From: Helianthus annuus
Taxonomy: Eukaryota > Streptophyta > Magnoliopsida > Asterales > Asteraceae
DNA: 64,000 nucleotides
Reading direction: 5' to 3'
Assembly (NCBI RefSeq): GCF_002127325.2
Contig: NC_035441.2
Location: 51,774,663 to 51,838,662 of the forward strand
Part shown: positions 22,101 to 34,182 of the stretch, in pieces
How positions within the stretch are numbered: position 1 is the first letter of the stretch
How the letters are laid out: each line of letters starts with the position of its first letter
The notes under the pieces: model-generated
Database searches by the model: none
What the model was told of the DNA's origin: nothing
Seen by the model: the letters and a program-made list of their open reading frames with translations, nothing else
Translations under genes and position numbers: made by a program

Positions 22101-22550
22101 GAGTTTTAGAAGGGCAAGGCCCTGTCTTGTCTGATATTATGTGATATTCAAATTGAAACAATGAACTGTGTGATACAATAACAGCATGTTCTGTTCTGCA
22201 TGATGTGATATCTATGTTGCTGTAATTGTGGTATATTACTGCGCTTATGTGCAAATCATGTTAGTTGAGTCAGTAATCGATTATCATACACAGTTGATTG
22301 AACGCCAAGACTTGTAAACCCTAATTGATAATTGATTTCAAACACTTACACTATATCATGTGCAATATATCCTAGGTCGTGTGTAACGGACTTAGGCAAT
22401 TGTTAAACCCTAGAGCATAGCATACCGAGCAAACCAAGGTGAGTTCACACTCTTACCAAGGCATGGGATTCCCGGGGTGTTGGGAATGGGATTGAAAGGA
22501 TAAGGTTGAATAGATACACTACTGACACTATGACTAGACTACCATATTAC

Positions 22551-22860
22551 TATCCTCGGATGTGAAGGATACTTATGCTGATCACTATCCTCGGTTGTGA
22601 AGGATACTTATACTGATCACTATCCTCGGTTGTGAAGGATAATTATACTGATCACTATCCTCGGTTGTGAAGGATAATTATACTGATCACTATCCTCGGT
22701 TGTGAAGGATAATTATACTGATCACTATCCTCGGATGTGAAGGATACCTATACTGATCACTATCCTCGGATGTGAAGGATACTTATACTGATCACTATCC
22801 TCGGATGTGCAGGATACTTATACTGATCACTATCCTAGGTTGTGAAGGATACTTATAGTT
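22551..22860 (+). repeat. 35-bp tandem array, nine units, C 3' LTR
   Basis: Duplicate of 15771-16080 with two point differences. The last unit has TATCCTAGG in place of TATCCTCGG. Confidence 0.92.
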
Positions 22861-23315
22861 ACGAATAGTCTAGTGGTTATACAACATGGGAAGCCCCCAC
22901 CAATAGAACGTACTAACGGCCCAGTAGAGCCACCTGTTACATACGAACTTACCATTACACATTTACTTTCTGTGAACTCGCTCAACTAGTTGTTGATCCT
23001 CTGTTACATGCCTTGCAGGTCGTTAGGTATATGAAGCTTGCACATGGAGGAGCTGGTCGTTGTGGGCTTGGATCGTGACTGTTTCTTTAAACACTTATAA
23101 CATTTGATACTATATTACGATGGGTTTTGATTATACGCTTTCGCTAAACAATGATAACTTTCTTATGATTTGGAAAACCTTTCGTATGGAATTGATTTGG
23201 ATTATATTGCAATTACTTTTATTATACGTATTGTTCTGTATGATTGGTGGCTTGATCCTGGTTAGTCACGCTCCCAAGCGGTGATACTTCGCAGGTGGAT
23301 TTTGGGGGTGTGACA

Positions 23316-23320
23316 CGATA
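23316..23320. repeat. Target-site duplication of element C, right copy (CGATA)
   Basis: See the left copy at 14008-14012. Confidence 0.95.
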
Positions 23321-24749
23321 TATGTTTTGTGATAAAGCGATGTTCATGTTTTGATCATGCTAGGGTTCATGAGATTTGATGTTAAAAATGCTTGTTTGAT
23401 TCGTTTGGATCATAGCAAAACTGTTAATTGATTTGATTTGAAACTACCAAATCTGTTTACAACTTGTTACGGAAATCATGGGCTACAAATCAGGAAACCA
23501 GTTACACTCCTTGTCTCGACTCGAGACAGACACACCGGCACAAAACAGCACAACTCGAGACCACGGTTGCGGGTCCGGTTGCGACTCGAGACCGTGTAGT
23601 CTCGACAAGCACATGACAACCCGAGACTACCCTGTTGCGACTCGAGACTGTGAAACCAGTACAACCCGAGACCGTCTAGTCTCGACTCGAGATCTCTGGT
23701 CTCGACTCGAGACCACATACACATACACACTGTTGGACTTGCACACTGTTACAAGCCCAGTTGATTGGGCCGCATATTGGACTTTGTTTATGTGAGGTTA
23801 CGGTGAACTGCTATGCTTATACGTGAATGCAATGGTCAATACTTGTACACAACTTGTTACGATACGTGTAGAACATACGTGCAATACTTGAATACAAACC
23901 TGACTTGTATGATAAACATGCTAGGACGTGGTTGATCACATTGTAGCTTAACTAGACCTTTTCGTGTATCATACCGAGCAATCCCAGGTGAGTTCATTGC
24001 ATTTTCTCAAGCATGCATCCCGGTGGTTTGGGACAACTGGTAAACATTTGGAAAGGAAACATTGGGTAAACAACTTAATCGGTTTTGGTTATTAAGCATG
24101 GAATCTATCATCGGATTGCCTGGAGGGCAATGGGGGTAATTAGTTGATAGCGCTATTAGGTGGGAAACCTCACACCGGGCCGTAAGGACGGGCGTGAACT
24201 AATTATCTGGGTATCGCTATGGTTGTTAGAGGCACACTCCTCGAATACATATGGGCACACTCCCTAGGGTATCTAGCGAAGACAGCATAACATCGGTCGT
24301 TAAGGGGTACACACTCCCCGGATACATATGGGCACACTCCCTAGGGTATCTAACGTGAACGACATCGTATCACAACATTGAATCGCATTAACATACATCT
24401 GGTAACAAAACATGTTAACAAAACCTTGAACTCACCAGCGTAGTCTGACACACTTGTTTGCATGCTTGTAGGTCATTAACGTTTGGAACATGGACTTGCT
24501 ATCTGGGAGTGCTGGAGTGGTCATGGATCGAGGCTCTTGGATTAACTTACATTTGATACATTGGTTTTAAGCATTATTATGAAACATTTGCTAAACGATA
24601 TTTACATGCTTCCGCTACACAACACTTTGGGATTTGATATTATGTTTTATATAAGTATTTACCATTGGTTCAATGTGATTGGTGGCTCGATCTCTGATGT
24701 GTAACACGCCTCGCGGGATTTCCGCAGGTAGGATTTTGGGGGTGTTACA
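23321..24749 (+). mobile_element. Element B 5' LTR, right part
   Basis: Resumes the B LTR after C and matches 30653-32076. Ends GTGTTACA, followed by the primer site. Confidence 0.92.
23512..23721 (+). repeat. CTCGAGAC motif cluster, B 5' LTR
   Basis: About eight copies of CTCGAGAC or CCCGAGAC, many extended to the palindrome GACTCGAG, plus inverted GTCTCGAC copies, occur in 210 bp. The block opens spurious overlapping frames on both strands. Copy at 30841-31051. Confidence 0.8.
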
Positions 24750-24751
24750 GT

Positions 24752-24765
24752 TTGGTATCAGAGCC
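24752..24765 (+). other. Primer-binding site, initiator tRNA-Met type, element B
   Basis: TTGGTATCAGAGCC lies two bases after the LTR end. Confidence 0.88.
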
Positions 24766-25262
24766 ACTGGTTATAGTGAACTAGGTTTTAAAACGTTTTG
24801 TAAAACCAGACTATAACCAAACAACTTCGAAGATCGATCATGACACTCAGCTCCAGATTGCAAGGTTCGTCTCTCTCACTTTATACATTACTTTGTTAGC
24901 AGTCACACACTCAGAACGTATATGAACTGAAACATTTAACACCATAGTGACTTGATAGTGTGACACTACTCTTCGACCCATGCGAACCATAGACCTGTGA
25001 TACCATCTGTTGTGTTGTTTGAACGGGGGAAACTTTGAGCGCAAGCTAAGAGGCACTGAGATAAGCATGCAAATTGCCTTATTATTATGGGTGCACACTT
25101 AATAATAACGTGGGGTGCATGCAAGTCCCAGTGAGGCTTATCGAGCGTGAGAAGGGTTCTGCCTTACTATGTGTAAACTTGGTAGTACATAGATATCAGT
25201 ATGATACTTGACTTCCATCTCGTTTCGAATTTCTAAATCGGTTCATCTCCACATATAGAATC
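24766..25262 (+). other. Leader of element B
   Basis: No gene. Untranslated leader between primer site and gag ATG. Confidence 0.6.
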
Positions 25263-26217
25263 ATGAGTGGACGAGGACACGGACGTGGCAACATCAACAT
25301 GACTCAGGCTGAGTTGACTGACTTAATCAATACCCTCAACCTAACCAGCCTGCGTGTACGTTCAAAATGTTTATGGACTGTAAGCCACAGACCTTCACCG
25401 GAACTGAAGGGGCTGTGGGACTTCTGAGATGGTTCGAGAAAGCAGAGTCTGTGTTTGCTATCTGTAACTGTCCCGCTGGGGACAGGGTGAAACATGCTGC
25501 GGGTACCTTGGCAGATGGTGCCCTAACGTGGTGGAATGCCCAAGTCCAATTGTTGGGCATCATGCTACAACTTGGGATGACTTTAAAGAGTTGATTCGGG
25601 AAGAGTATTGTCCTCGGGACGAGGTCCAGAAGTTGGAAAACGAGTACTACGACTTGAAGATGGTTGGATCTGAAGTCGAAGCGCATGTGAAGCGATCGTA
25701 TGAACTGGCCGACATGTGCCCGAACTTGTCCCGGCCTATGTCTCGGAGGGTTGAGTTATTCATCAAAGGGTTGCCTCCGCGTGTGAAGAGTTTGGTCACT
25801 GCAGCCCATCTCAATGATTTGACACAGATTGTTCGTCTGACTCATAAGATTGTGGACCAAGAGGTCGAGAGCAATTCGTTACCCCCGCGCATTTCAGCCA
25901 CTGCTGCTGCGGCACCCACTGCTACTACTTCTGCTAATAATAACAAACGGAAGTGGAGCGACTACGACAAAGCACCCAGTGCTGGTCAGACTCAGAAAAG
26001 GCCAGACAACAACAACAACCGCAGCATCAGCCAGTCGTCTTCTGTCAATCAAGGCCAGGGAAGTGGCCACAGCCAGGGTTCGTATGCAGGGAAGAAGCCA
26101 CGATGTAACAAGTGTGGCTATCATCATTTCGGGTCATGTAGTCGGATGTGTAACAGGTGTGGTAAGGCGGGCCATGAGGCCAGGGATTGTAGGGCCCCAC
26201 AGCCCAAACACCAGTAG
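25263..26217 (+). pseudogene. Element B gag, two frameshifts and a TAG
   Basis: Opens at ATG 25263 (MSGRGHGRGN...) like C. After about 27 codons the frame shifts (near 25335) to the one encoding NQPACTF..., the retrotransposon Gag domain (FTGTEGAVGLLRWFE). Near 25555 it shifts again to DDFKELIREEYCPRDE and continues to a basic, asparagine/glutamine-rich tail. A first zinc knuckle CNRCGKAGHEARDC lies close to the end. An in-frame TAG at 26215-26217 separates gag from pol, in a CAG TAG CAA context where glutamine codons abound. Confidence 0.85.
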
Positions 26218-29200
26218 CAACAAAACCAGCAGAATCAGAGACAACAGGGACAACCACCCCAGCAGAACCAGGGTTTCAGGAAGGGGTGCTATCAGTGTGG
26301 TGACGAGGGTCACTTTAAGCGGGATTGCCCTCAGTTAAACCAGAACGCTAACGACAACAACCGCCCGAATAACAACAATGCTGGAAACAACAACAACAAC
26401 AATGGCAACAATGGGGGAAATGGTGCTCGAGGCAGAGTATTCCAGCTTGGAGCAGGGGATGCCAGGAATGACGGCAACGTTGTAACTGGTACGTTTCCTG
26501 TTAACAATCGTATTGCTTCTGTATTATTTGATTCGGGTGCCGATTGGAGTTATGTGTCCCTAGAGTTTAGTCAACGATTAGGGATAACCCCAACACCTTT
26601 AGAAGTTAAACAAGTAGTAGAACTAGCAGATGGTAAAACGATAGAAGCCTCGAATGTCCTTTTTGGATGTAAACTAGATCTCATGGGTCAGGTGTTTGAT
26701 ATTGACCTCCTTCCCGTTACGCTCGGTAGTTTTGACATAGTGGTAGGCATGGATTGGTTGTCTAAGCACCAAGCAGAAATTTTGTGTAAAGAGAAGATCG
26801 TGCGTATCCCTCTCCCTGATGGGGAGACATTATTAGTTCAAGGGCATCGTAGTGGGACGATGGTTAGTATTATCTCGGCCATGCGTGCACAGCAATATCT
26901 GCAAAAGGGGTATCCTGCAATGTTAGCGTTAGTTACCAACGCTCAGTCTGAAGAAAGTAAGATCGAGGATCTACCAGTGGTGCGAGAATTCGCTGATGTG
27001 TTCCCAGAGGAGCTACCAGGGTTACCTCCTCATCGTCAAGTAGAATTCCAGATTGATCTTGCGCCGGGAGCGGCCCCAATTGCTCGAGCTCCTTACCGGT
27101 TAGCACCTGGAGAGTTACAGGAACTGTCCAATCAACTACAGGAGTTGTTGGATAGGGGTTTCATTCGACCCAGTTCTTCGCCTTGGGGAGCCCCAGTTCT
27201 GTTCGTAAAGAAGAAAGACAGGTCATTTCGTATGTGTATCGATTATCGAGAGCTCAACAAGGTGACCATTAAGAACCGCTATCCATTACCACGCATCGAC
27301 GACTTGTTTGACCAGTTGCAAGGGTCAAGTTACTATTCAAAGATCGACTTGAGATCAGGTTATCACCAGGTAAGGGTTAGGGAAGAGGATGTTCCCAAGA
27401 CGGCTTTTCGAACGCGCTATGGACACTACGAGTTTTTGGTTATGCCGTTCGGATTGACTAATGCACCAGCGGTTTTCATGGATCTCATGAACCGCGTGTG
27501 TAAGCCTTACCTCGATGAATTCGTTATAGTATTCATCGATGACATCCTAGTCTATTCGAAGAACAAGGAAGATCACGAGCGTCACCTACGTCTCATCTTG
27601 GAACTTTTGAGAAGGGAACAGCTGTATGCGAAATTTTCTAAGTGCGACTTTTGGATTCGAGAAGTGCATTTCCTTGGGCATGTTGTTAACGAGAAAGGGA
27701 TACATGTGGATCCTGCGAAGGTGGATGCAGTTAAGAATTGGGCGGCACCAAAGACTCCGTCTGAGGTGCGACAATTTCTTGGTCTCGCAGGGTATTATCG
27801 AAGGTTCATTAAAGATTTCTCGAAGATCGCGCAACCCCTCACCTCGCTGACACAGAAGAACACGGCGTACTCTTGGGGAACGAAGCAGGAAGAGGCCTTC
27901 CAATTGTTAAAACAGAAACTTTGCAGTGCACCGATCTTGTCGTTACCAGAGGGTACCGAAGATTTTGTGGTTTATTGTGACGCTTCGATTCAGGGTCTCG
28001 GTTGCGTGTTGATGCAACGCGAGAAGGTGATAGCTTATGCTTCTCGTCAGCTAAAGGTGCACGAGAAGAACTATACGACTCACGATTTGGAATTAGGAGC
28101 GGTGGTGTTTGCGTTGAAGATTTGGAGGCACTATCTGTACGGTACCAAATGCACCATCTACACCGACCATAGGAGTCTCCAGCACATCTTCGACCAGAAA
28201 GAATTGAATATGCGACAACGACGATGGGTGGAATTATTGAACAATTATGAATGTGCCATCAAGTACCATCCAGGCAAGGCGAACGTTGTAGCTGACGCCC
28301 TCAGCAGAAAGGATAATGCACCTAGGCGTGTGCGAGCATTGCAACTCACGATCCAGTCCAATCTTCCTTCCCAGATACGAGACGCTCAGTTAGAAGCGTT
28401 GAAACCAGAGAACGTTCGAGCTGAAGCTTTACCTGGCTCGAGGCAACGACTAGAACGAAAGGGGGACGGTGCTTACTACGTAACTGGACGCATTTGGGTC
28501 CCATTCTTTGGCAACTTACGAGAACTTGTAATGGAAGAGGCACATAAATCACGCTACTCTGTACATCCTGGATCAGATAAGATGTACCACGACTTGAAAA
28601 CTACCTACTGGTGGCCCAGCATGAAGGCTCATATAGCAACCTACGTCAGCAAATGTTTGACTTGTGCTAAAGTCAAAGCAGAACATCAAAAGCCCTCAGG
28701 TTTACTGCAGCAACCAGAGATACCCACATGGAAGTGGGAACAGATCGCCATGGATTTTGTGACAGGACTACCAAGAACTCAGGCTGGGAATGACACTATT
28801 TGGGTGATTGTTGATCGCCTCACGAAATCAGCACACTTCCTAGCAATCAAGGAAACAGACAAATTCTCTCAGCTGGCAGCAGTGTATCTTAAGGAGGTGG
28901 TTTCTAGGCATGGGGTGCCAACTTCTATCATTTCAGACCGAGATCCGCGTTTCACTTCGGAGTTATGGCAGTCAATGCATAAATCGTTCGGTTCCCAACT
29001 CGACATGAGTACCGCTTATCACCCGCAGACGGATGGTCAAAGCGAGCGCACCATCCAAACACTTGAAGACATGCTACGGGCATGTGTAATCGACTTTGGG
29101 AAAGGATGGGAGAAGCACTTACCGTTGATAGAATTCTCCTACAACAACAGCTACCATACAAGTATTAAGGCAGCTCCGTTCGAAGCATTATACGGACGGA

Positions 29201-29905
29201 AATGTCGTTTCACCCCTCTGCTGGCTTGAGGTGGGTGATAGTCAGATCACAGGCCCTGAGTTTGTGCTTGAGGCATCAGAAAGCATTGTGCAGATCCGAA
29301 ACCGTATGGTCGCAGCTCGCGACCGCCAGAAAAGCTACGCTAACAAGCGTAGTAAACCGCTGGAATTTGAAGTTAATGACCGTGTTATGTTAAAGGTTTC
29401 ACCCTGGAAGGGTGTGGTGCGTTTTGGGAAACGCGGCAAACTAAACCCTCGTTATGTAGGACCATTCAAAATTGTAGAACGGATTGGAAAGGTGGCCTAC
29501 AGGTTGGAATTACCGGCTGAGTTGGGTAATGTCCATGATGTATTTCACGTATCGCAGCTAAAGAAGTGTTTGGTTGATGAAACACTAGTAGTACCATTTC
29601 AAGAGCTAAAGATAGATGACAAATTGCAGTTTGTCGAAGAACCAACTGAGATTATGGATCGGGAAGTCAAAGTTCGTAAACACAGCCGTATACCGATTGT
29701 GACAGTTCGTTGGAACTCAAGACGTGGTCCAGAGTTCACGTGGGAACGCGAGGACCAGATGAAACTTAAGTATCCACATTTGTTTCCCGAAGACCAGGCA
29801 AAACCTAGCAAACTTAATGTTGATGCAACTAGTGAATTTCGGGACGAAATTCCCATTCAAGTTGGGGAGAATGTGACACCCCAGGAAAATCAGCAAATGA
29901 TATAA
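26218..29905 (+). pseudogene. Element B pol: protease-RT-RNase H-integrase, one late frameshift
   Basis: The frame is open from the TAG at 26215 to 29229. In order: second zinc knuckle ([14 protein letters not shown]), a long Asn tract, aspartic protease with DSGA at 26530-26541, RT with IDYRELNK and catalytic FIDD at 27532-27543, RNase H (CDAS, HDLELGA, TDHRS), integrase zinc domain ([11 protein letters not shown] ... CLTC) and a D,D-35-E core (SDRDPRF ... DGQSERT). One extra T near 29207-29210 shifts the frame at KCR. The GPF module and the chromodomain-like end continue in the next frame (29231-29905). That frame runs into the relic LTR start, so its last residues are not typical. Every enzymatic domain looks otherwise intact. 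Confidence 0.92.
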
Positions 29906-29987
29906 CTTACCTAGCTTTAACTTATCTAGCTTTCTCAGTGAGTGCGTACCAAATTTCGGGACGAAATTTCTTTTTAGTTGGGGATAC
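29836..29987 (+). other. Element B 3' internal end: relic LTR start plus current polypurine tract
   Basis: GAATTTCGGGACGAAATTC and AGTTGGGGAGAA precede TGTGACACCCCAGG at 29872. A second AATTTCGGGACGAAATTTC and AGTTGGGGATAC precede the real LTR at 29988, 116 bp later. Confidence 0.75.
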
Positions 29988-32076
29988 TGTGACAACTCGT
30001 ATTTCAAACCCACTTTTGTGTAACGTTACGTGATTATGTGAACTCTATTTGAATAACAAGTTATACGTGCCTTGTGTGAAAATGTGAATGCTTGTTTATA
30101 TGTTGCATGATCCAATCGTACATAGCCCACTCGACTACACAAGCCCATTCGGGCCACACACCTCCGACTCGAGACCATGGGGCAACCCAAGGGAGGGTTC
30201 GGCCCATCTCCCTAATCGCATAACACAAGAGATGTTGTAAACATCTCACATTTTTTTTTACCAAACATACACAAGTTCACAAACCCTAGAACACACTCTC
30301 TCTCTCTCTCGACTCGGAACCAAGGCAGCCGAACTACCCTGTCCATCGAAGCTGTTGGATTCGGATCACCTTCTATCAATCGGTTAGTGTTTGTTTATTC
30401 GTGGATGATGATTTGATTGTATATGATTATGTGTTAGAATTCATGAGTAGGGATGTTTGCATGATAATCGGATGTTATACAATATGTTGCGCGGATTCTT
30501 GTTAAGTGGATTTTAAAGCGAATGTTTGTTAAACCGGCTATATGTCTAGGTTAATTGGATGATATGTCATTGTTCCGGGTATTGGAATTAATCGGCTGTG
30601 ATATTGTGAACTCGGGTAATATGGTTAGATTATAGGGTTTAATTCGATATATGTTTTGTGATAAAGCGATGTTCATGTTTTGATCATGCTAGGGTTCATG
30701 AGATTTGATGTTAAAAATGCTTGTTTGATTCGTTTGGATCATAGCAAAACTGTTAATTGATTTGATTTGAAACTGCCAAATCTGTTTACAACTTGTTACG
30801 GAAATCATGGGCTACAAATCAGGAAACCAGTTACACTCCTTGTCTCGACTCGAGACAGACACACCGGCACAAAACAGCACAACTCGAGACCACGGTTGCG
30901 GGTCCGGTTGCGACTCGAGACCGTGTAGTCTCGACAAGCACATGACAACCCGAGACTACCCTGTTGCGACTCGAGACTGTGAAACCAGTACAACCCGAGA
31001 CCGTCTAGTCTCGACTCGAGATCTCTGGTCTCGACTCGAGACCACATACACATACACACTGTTGGACTTGCACACTGTTACAAGCCCAGTTGATTGGGCC
31101 GCATATTGGACTTTGTTTATGTGAGGTTATGGTGAACTGCTATGCTTATACGTGAATGCAATGGTCAATACTTGTACACAACTTGTTACGATACGTGTAG
31201 AATATACGTGCAATACTTGAATACAAACCTGACTTGTATGATAAACATGCTAGGACGTGGTTGATCACATTGTAGCTTAACTAGACCTTTTCGTGTATCA
31301 TACCGAGCAATCCCAGGTGAGTTCATTGCATTTTCTCAAGCATGCGTCCCGGTGGTTTGGGACAACTGGTAAACATTTAAGGGAAACATTGGGTAAACAA
31401 CTTAATCGGTTTTGGTTATTAAGCATGGAATCTATCATCGGATTGCCTGGAGGGCAATGGGGGTAATTAGTTGATAGCGCTATTAGGTGGGAAACCTCAC
31501 ACCGGGCCGTAAGGACGGGCGTGAACTAATTATCTGGGTATCGCTATGGTTGTTAGAGGCACACTCCTCGGATACATATGGGCACACTCCCTAGGGTATC
31601 TAGCGAAGACAGCATAGCATCGGTCGTTAAGGGGTACACACTCCCCGGATACATATGGGCACACTCCCTAGGGTATCTAACGTGAACGACATCGTATCAC
31701 AACATTGAATCGCATTAACATACATCTGGTAACAAAACATGTTAACAAAACCTTGAACTCACCAGCGTAGTCTGACACACTTGTTTGCATGCTTGTAGGT
31801 CATTAACGTTTGGAACATGGACTTGCTATCTGGGAGTGCTGGAGTGGTCATGGATCGAGGCTCTTGGATTAACTTACATTTGATACATTGGTTTTAAGCA
31901 TTATTATGAAACATTTGCTAAACGATATTTACATGCTTCCGCTACACAACACTTTGGGATTTGATATTATGTTTTATTTAAGTATTTACCATTGGTTCAA
32001 TGTGATTGGTGGCTCGATCTCTGATGTGTAACACGCCTCGCGGGATTTCCGCAGGTGGGATTTTGGGGGTGTTACA
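29988..32076 (+). mobile_element. Element B 3' LTR (2089 bp)
   Basis: Uninterrupted copy of the B LTR, from TGTGACAACTCG to GTGTTACA. It supplies the empty site showing where C inserted in the 5' LTR. Confidence 0.94.
30841..31051 (+). repeat. CTCGAGAC motif cluster, B 3' LTR
   Basis: Duplicate of 23512-23721. Confidence 0.8.
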
Positions 32077-32334
32077 AAAAGAATTAGAGCTTGAGATGAA
32101 AACAAGTTATTCATCACAAGACAATGATCAAGGAGAATTGTTAAGGACACATTCGGATTCTACCAACATCGACGATACCAAAAGCACCTCAACCTCTTGT
32201 GAAAACATGAGCGATAGTCGTCCCTGTGTCGATTGTGCCGTGAAGGACTCTCCATTGGTCCCCATCGATGCGCTCATAGACCTGAGCGATTTGACATATA
32301 CCTTCTTTAACAAAAGCCCGAATAAGGGGAATAA
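32077..32334 (+). pseudogene. Element D reading frame, middle fragment between B and E
   Basis: The first five bases are the right AAAAG duplication of B and the last five, AATAA, are the left duplication of E. The frame continuing from 13079 stays open here (ELELEMKTSYSS...) through an acidic, serine/threonine-rich segment to the E insertion. It resumes after E at 35752. No enzyme motif was seen. The protein is unrecognised. Confidence 0.55.
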
Positions 32335-33350
32335 TGTGACACTTGTGCTCCGTAAACACACACGATGTAGGACACTATCTTTTATCAAAGAAACAATGTG
32401 TTTTGGTCTTAAAAATTTATTTATTTTGGTTTTACAATTTCACATTTTGATTCTAGATCATTTTCAAGCTTTAAATCACTTTCTGGAAAGTTAAACGCGA
32501 ACTGATGCGTAAACATAATCAGTATTAATGCGGCAAACACTCCGGAATAGTGACATAGGCTTAACATACCTTAAATAACTTTTAGATAACTTAGAAATAA
32601 GTTTTGGAAGCTTTGGTGTGTCAAAAACAAGTTTATTCACACTCAGGGACTATTTGCATCAAACTGCGAAAGTCTGCTGATTCACATAGTATCGAACATT
32701 CCGGAACTTGATCATAAGTTAAACATGCCCTAAATATCCTTCACATAGCTTAGAAATAGGCTTTGAGGTGTTTGGTATGCTAAAATATACTTTATTGATC
32801 ATTAGGGACTAAAAGCGTCAAAAAGTTCATAAGTTTGCATTTTTGCGCATATCTTGCGTTCTGAATATATCCGGACATCCAAAAATTTGTGTAATCATTA
32901 AAATATTTTATTTTAGTGATTGGCATGATAAAATTCCATTCGTCGCGTAATTTGGATCGCTTTTGCGTTCGTTACGATTTCCGTCGTAATTAACCGAACA
33001 ACGCAACCTTACGACCAAACGAACCGACATCCGAGATATTTTTGAGCACATTTCAAGTTCCCTATACTTTAACTTCATTTTAGAGCCTTGAAATGGGGTT
33101 AACGGGGCTTAAAAGTGCCAAAAAATCAAAGTTTTACAAGTACAGGGACCATTTTTGAAATTTCTGGCAGATACATTGAACTTGGTCCATTTTTGAGGTT
33201 TTAATGGTTTTAACCCAAGGTTTTACACTCTATGGGCTGGAATTTGATGGTTTTAATTATTCCCATGGTTTTGAAAAACCATGTGCCTAAGTGGAGGGCC
33301 AAGATCAAAGCACGAAATGCGAGAAACGATCCTAACGGTTGTCCGAAATC

Positions 33351-33358
33351 TATATATA
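33351..33358 (+). promoter_or_regulatory. LTR TATA box, solo LTR E
   Basis: TATATATACCCAAG at the place equivalent to the A LTR boxes. Confidence 0.7.
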
Positions 33359-33508
33359 CCCAAGCTCTCATTCTTTTTTTCTTCACACCTTGATTCATTT
33401 TTCTCTAAGTTGAGGTTTAAACACTTCATACCTGAGCAAAATTGGATCAAACTTCCTAGCATGGACCCTTTGTAAGCTTCTTTCGTTCTTTTATGTGTTT
33501 TTAAGTAA

Positions 33509-34182
33509 GAAAGTCAAACAGTGTTTGACTTTCAGCTTTGACCAGTCTATGGTCAACTCGAAGTTCGTTTGAACTTCGCAACGTGAGCGTAATCACGATG
33601 GTTATAGTCCCATGTGACTATACCTAATGATTACCACGTTGATTAGGTGTAGTGACGAGTCATAGTTTCGGTCAAAATACGCGTCTATGCGTATATTGCA
33701 ACCAAACTATTCTTGGGTATCAAAACCGTTTGTTTTGATATCAAACTTGTTTTCTAACTTCGTTAAACTTGTTTTAACATGTTTAACTCTTCACTTTAGG
33801 ACTAGTGCTTGTGTAGGGTCGTAAGATAAGCGGTCTAAACAACCGCTTAGACTTTCGAACCCGACCCGTTTGGTCAATCATTAGGATCCGACCAAACATA
33901 TAATGTGACCATAGTTGTATAGGGAATAACCTTTCGAGGTTATACCTTATGGTCACTTCGTTTAGTTAGTTGTATGATAGGTAGTTTATATGCCTTAGGA
34001 AAATGACCAAAATGCCCTTTTCGCATAAATTCATTTTAAGCATATGTAACACATGTTTTGACCTCTAAACTGATTATATAACATAACTAGATATATCAAG
34101 GCATATAATACTTTTCATAAGACTAGTTAGGTGTCTCAAACGCGCTTTCGCGCGAACGACGCGTTAAAGTGGCATAAGCTAC
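33509..34182 (+). other. Train of conserved hairpins, solo LTR E
   Basis: Same stem order as in A. Examples are 33509-33533 (loop CAGTG against CAGCG in A), 33718-33740 (TATCAAAAC/GTTTTGATA), 33827-33849 (TAAGCGGT/ACCGCTTA) and 34169-34182 (GTGGC/GCTAC with a wobble pair). The TATAGTC/GACTATA loop is CCCATGT-like, against TCTTGT in A. Confidence 0.8.

Larger units (their letters stand above)
14013..23315 (+). mobile_element. Element C: internally deleted Ty3/gypsy retrotransposon nested in B
   Basis: Two LTRs of exactly 2523 bp (14013-16535 and 20793-23315) differ at about ten positions by eye, near 0.4%. Both termini are canonical (TGTGACAACTCG ... GTGTGACA) and flanked by CGATA. The internal region still shows gag, partial RT, RNase H and integrase, but protease, the zinc knuckles and the RT catalytic segment are deleted. 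The enzymes for its recent transposition must have come from elsewhere, unless the deletions followed insertion. Confidence 0.95.
20793..23315 (+). mobile_element. Element C 3' LTR (2523 bp)
   Basis: Same length as the 5' LTR with no indels noticed. Differences include single bases near 21394, 21435, 22379, 22475 and 22836. Confidence 0.94.
13347..32076 (+). mobile_element. Element B: Ty3/gypsy (Tekay-like) retrotransposon, nearly complete
   Basis: Bounded by AAAAG duplications. The 5' LTR is 13347-14012 plus 23321-24749 (split by C) and the 3' LTR is 29988-32076. By eye the LTRs differ at roughly 15 positions in about 2090 bp, so B is young but older than C, which sits inside it. Internally there is a tRNA-Met primer site, a gag with two frameshifts and an in-frame TAG, a long open pol and one late frameshift. 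The element proper is about 9.4 kb. Confidence 0.92.

Noticed and set aside
23476..23795. Overlapping open frames on both strands (84 and 105 codons), repeated at 30805-31124
   Set aside because: Both arise from the CTCGAGAC motif cluster in the B LTR, where stop codons are rare by composition. No start context or protein similarity was recognised.
32006..32494. 162-codon plus-strand open frame
   Set aside because: It starts in the B LTR, crosses the AAAAG junction, runs through D and ends in solo LTR E. It is a chance fusion of three elements; only the D part belongs to a real frame.
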